From Lentibacter sp. XHP0401 (GTDB lineage Bacteria > Pseudomonadota > Alphaproteobacteria > Rhodobacterales > Rhodobacteraceae), in the NCBI RefSeq assembly GCF_025751535.1, contig NZ_JAOWLC010000001.1, forward strand, positions 186,001 to 250,000: a stretch of DNA of 64,000 nt. Reading direction: 5' to 3'. Below are positions 61,383 through 64,000 of the stretch, in pieces (the stretch's first letter is position 1; the number at the start of each line of letters is the position of its first letter). Both the position numbers and the translations under genes were made by a program. The notes beneath the pieces were generated by a model. It searched no databases. It saw only the letters and a list, made by a program, of their open reading frames with translations, and was not told where the DNA came from.

Positions 61383-62684
61383 TTAAACGCCTAATCGGTC
61401 GCGCATGGCATACCATGTCATGGCGAGGGTGAGGAGCGGTGTGCGCAGGGCCGGACCGCCGGGGAAGGGCGTGTTCGGGATGCGCGACAGCGTATCAAAG
61501 CCCTCGGCGTGACCTGCGATCGCATCGGCCATGAGCTTGCCCGCGTGCGTGGCTGTGCCGACGCCGTGGCCTGAATAACCAGAGGCGGAGAGGATGTTCG
61601 TTCCGACGCGGGCGACATAGGGCAGGCGCTTCATGGTGATGGCGAGGGTGCCGCCCCAAGTGTAATCGAATTTGATATCCTTCAGGTGCGGGTAGATTTC
61701 GACCATTGGCTTGCGCACGGTTTTATCGATATCGGGGAATTTGTAGCCGTAGCTTTCGCCGCCGCCGAAGAGGAGCCGGTTGTCGGCGCTCAGGCGGAAG
61801 TAGTTGACCACGAATTTACTGTCGGCCACGGCGATGTCTTGGGTGAGAACGCGCGCGGCGTCTTCGCCCAGTGGTTCTGTGGCGGCGATGAAATTGTTGA
61901 TCGGCATGACGCGGCCCGCGACGCGGCGGTTGAGCCCGCCGAGGTAGCCGTTGGCGGCGAGGATCACATGATCGGCCAGCACGCGGCCTGTGTCGCAGCG
62001 GATGACGATCTTGGTGCCTTCCTTGATATGATGGACATGGGTGTTTTCATAAAAGGTGACGCCCGCTTTTTCGCAAGCCTGCGCAAGACCGAGGGCAAAA
62101 TTGAGCGGATGCAGGTGAGCTGCGCCCATATCAAGCGAGCCGCCTTTGTAGCGGGGCGAGGGGCAGATTGTATGCAACTCCTCGGCGCTTAAAGCTTTGA
62201 TCTGCTCATAGCCATAGCGCGTCTGGAGGTGCTCGACATAGGCGTGTTCATGGGCTGTTTCGGATTTATGGAATGTGGCGTGGGCGATGCCCGGCTTGAG
62301 ATCACATTCGATATTGTGTTTTGATATCAGATGTTTGACGAGGTCTTTGGCGTCTTCTGCGAGTTCCCAAAGTTTGAGCGCTTCGGCATCACCGACCATC
62401 TTTTCGAGGTCGGTTTGCTCGACACGCTGGCCGGAGCCGAGCTGCCCGCCGTTGCGCCCGGAGGCGCCAAAGCCTGCGCGGTGCGCCTCGATGAGCGCGA
62501 CGGAATAGCCGCGCTCGGCCAGATGGAGTGCCGCAGAGAGCCCCGTGAAGCCGCCACCGACAACGCAGACATCGGCGGAGGCATCACCGCGCAGCTGGTC
62601 GGCAGGCTGGCGCGGGTGAGCTGTTGCGGCATACCAGCTTGGCGGGAAGGTGCCAGCGCTGTCGTTCGAGTAGAGCAGGTTCAT
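61383..62684 (-). CDS. puuB: FAD-dependent amine oxidase, gamma-glutamylputrescine-oxidase-like
   Basis: 433 residues of the D-amino-acid oxidase fold. The FAD motif VCVVGGGFTGLSAALHLAERG is near 39, IEAHRAGFGASGRNGGQLGSG near 63, and LSADNRLLFGGGESYG near 308, with SGYSGHGVGTATHAGKL near 385. The pattern fits PuuB, which oxidises gamma-glutamylputrescine to the aldehyde. The ATG at 62684 overlaps the adjoining glutamine-synthetase-family gene by 4 bases, so it is translationally coupled. The call is by family plus the puuA-like neighbour. Confidence 0.84.
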   Translation of the reverse strand: MNLLYSNDSAGTFPPSWYAATAHPRQPADQLRGDASADVCVVGGGFTGLSAALHLAERGYSVALIEAHRAGFGASGRNGGQLGSGQRVEQTDLEKMVGDAEALKLWELAEDAKDLVKHLISKHNIECDLKPGIAHATFHKSETAHEHAYVEHLQTRYGYEQIKALSAEELHTICPSPRYKGGSLDMGAAHLHPLNFALGLAQACEKAGVTFYENTHVHHIKEGTKIVIRCDTGRVLADHVILAANGYLGGLNRRVAGRVMPINNFIAATEPLGEDAARVLTQDIAVADSKFVVNYFRLSADNRLLFGGGESYGYKFPDIDKTVRKPMVEIYPHLKDIKFDYTWGGTLAITMKRLPYVARVGTNILSASGYSGHGVGTATHAGKLMADAIAGHAEGFDTLSRIPNTPFPGGPALRTPLLTLAMTWYAMRDRLGV

Positions 62685-64000
62685 ACGTTGAGCAGCAGGT
62701 GTTCCCGCTCCCATGGAGAGATGACGCCGAGAAACTCTTCGTATTCGGCGCGTTTCACGATGGAATAGACGCGGGCGAATTCCGGTCCGAGGATATCGTG
62801 CAGGTCTTTGGCCTCGTCAAAGAGATCGAGTGCGGCCCCCATTTCGCGCGGGATATCCTCTTCGCCTTCATAGGCGTCACCTTTGAACTGGCGGTCGGGG
62901 CGCTTCTCTTCGTTGAGCCCGAGAAGGCCACAGGCGAGGGACACAGCGATGCCGAGATAGGGGTTGCAATCCATGCCGGCGAGGCGGTTCTCAACGCGGC
63001 GTGATTTGGGACCGGAGAGCGGCACGCGGATGCCGGTTGTGCGGTTGTCGCGGCCCCATTCGAGGTTGATCGGAGCGGCGTGCTCGCGCACGTAGCGGCG
63101 GTATGAATTTACGTAGGGGGCTATAACGGCGATGGCACTGGGCAGGTGGTTTTGAAAGCCTGCGATGTAGTGGAAAAACGCGTCTGTCTCGCCGCCTTGC
63201 GGGCCTGAGAAGATGTTCTGGCCTGTCTCGATATCCAGCACCGAGTGGTGGATATGCATAGCGGAGCCCGGCTCGTCGGCGATGGGCTTGGCCATGAAGG
63301 TGGCGTAGCAATCGTGGCGTAGGGCGGCCTCGCGGATGAGGCGTTTGAAGTAGAAAACTTCATCAGCGAGCTTCACAGGATCGCCGTGAACAAGGTTGAT
63401 TTCGAGCTGTCCTGCGCCGCCTTCCTGGGTGATGCCGTCGATTTCGAAGCCTTGGGCTTCGGCGAAATCGTAGATGTCGTCGATCACAGGGCCGAACTCG
63501 TCGACGGCTGTCATCGAATAGGCTTGGCGGGCGGCTGCGGGGCGGCCCGAACGGCCCATCATCGGCTCGATTTTTTTGGCCGGGTCGATGTTGCGCGCGA
63601 CGAGGAAGAACTCCATTTCCGGCGCAACAATGGGTTCAAGGCCTTGCTTGCGGTAAAGCTCGACAACCCGCTTGAGCACATTGCGGGGGGCAAATTCGAT
63701 GAGTTTGCCTTTGCGGTCATAGGCGTCGTGAATGACTTGTAATGTCCAGTCACCTGTCCAGGGCGCGGCTGTGGCTGTGCTCATGTCGGGTTTGAGGATC
63801 ATGTCACGCTCGATGAAGCCATCTTCGCCAGCGGCTTCGCCCCAGTCACCTGTGATGGTTTGGTAAAAAATGCTGTCGGGCAGGTGGAAATATTCCTGCC
63901 GCATGAACTTGCTGGAAGGCACGGCTTTGCCGCGCGCGATGCCGGGCAAGTCCGAGATGATGCACTCTACTTCGTCAAGCCTGCGGCCATCGAGGTAGGC
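62681..64000 (-). CDS. puuA: Glutamine-synthetase-family ligase, gamma-glutamylputrescine-synthetase-like, partial
   Basis: The open frame reads through the right edge, so the true start is outside; at least 440 codons are present. Family segments are VAPEMEFFLVAR near 145, EGGAGQLEINLVHGDPV near 230, AMHIHHSVLDIETGQNIF near 290, and NLEWGRDNRTTGIRVP near 355. The ligase couples a gamma-glutamyl group to an amine using ATP; here the puuB partner suggests putrescine. It is the upstream gene of a polyamine-catabolic pair. Confidence 0.86.
   Translation of the reverse strand, partial: AYLDGRRLDEVECIISDLPGIARGKAVPSSKFMRQEYFHLPDSIFYQTITGDWGEAAGEDGFIERDMILKPDMSTATAAPWTGDWTLQVIHDAYDRKGKLIEFAPRNVLKRVVELYRKQGLEPIVAPEMEFFLVARNIDPAKKIEPMMGRSGRPAAARQAYSMTAVDEFGPVIDDIYDFAEAQGFEIDGITQEGGAGQLEINLVHGDPVKLADEVFYFKRLIREAALRHDCYATFMAKPIADEPGSAMHIHHSVLDIETGQNIFSGPQGGETDAFFHYIAGFQNHLPSAIAVIAPYVNSYRRYVREHAAPINLEWGRDNRTTGIRVPLSGPKSRRVENRLAGMDCNPYLGIAVSLACGLLGLNEEKRPDRQFKGDAYEGEEDIPREMGAALDLFDEAKDLHDILGPEFARVYSIVKRAEYEEFLGVISPWEREHLLLNV

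Overview
The window is a gene-dense stretch of a bacterial chromosome. Its content and local synteny point to the Alphaproteobacteria, most likely the Rhodobacteraceae (Roseobacter-type): a soxTRS / soxVWXYZAB cluster, a DksA with a single remaining zinc-finger cysteine, DUF1223, DUF4167 and DUF4394 proteins, the lptF-lptG-lptD-surA-pdxA-rsmA block, and an Iron-Rhodo-box-like operator. This assignment rests on gene content only. No tRNA, rRNA, CRISPR array, insertion sequence or phage gene was seen. No gap without a gene exceeds about 260 bases.

Layout. 1-8.3 kb: start of pepN (cut by the left edge), malate synthase G, beta-ketoadipate genes pcaB and pcaD with an EEP-family hydrolase, and a HAD / alpha-beta hydrolase / threonine dehydratase operon. 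8.5-9.7 kb: a SlyD-like FKBP and a secreted DUF1223 protein. 9.7-17.2 kb: the thiosulfate-oxidation (Sox) cluster, with soxS-soxR-soxT leftward and soxV-W-X-Y-Z-A-B rightward. It stops at soxB with a strong terminator, and soxCD are absent. 17.4-23.2 kb: MoxR ATPase, DksA, an FAD monooxygenase, enolase, a DMT transporter and a Fur-family regulator. 23.4-25.7 kb: a DUF4394 protein divergent from an ECF sigma / anti-sigma pair; both sides of the shared promoter region carry the same TGCATCC-N16-TGTCYTC pattern.

25.8-37.2 kb: the most distinctive region, a putative catabolic island. It has a complete peptide/opine-type ABC importer (ATPase, ATPase, permease, permease, binding protein), two paralogous PYROXD2/phytoene-desaturase-like FAD oxidoreductases, a cyclase-family metal hydrolase, a MarR-type regulator, and a RutA-like flavin monooxygenase translationally coupled to a flavin reductase. 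The parts would suffice to import, oxidise and hydrolyse a nitrogen-containing (perhaps lactam or cyclic amide) compound. The substrate cannot be read from the sequence.

37.3-48.5 kb: an EEP hydrolase, a DMT transporter, GNAT, nucleoside hydrolase, an orphan ferric-iron binding protein with a TGA-N9-TCA operator, MazG, two tandem M20 amidohydrolases plus an agmatinase-family ureohydrolase, DUF1499, and prfA-prmC. 48.7-59 kb: DUF4167, rsmA-pdxA-surA-lptD-lptG-lptF (one leftward overlapping operon), then pepA-holC. 59-64 kb: a LysR regulator divergent from an SHMT-like PLP enzyme, then a gamma-glutamylputrescine oxidase (puuB-like) and a glutamine-synthetase-family enzyme (puuA-like) cut by the right edge.
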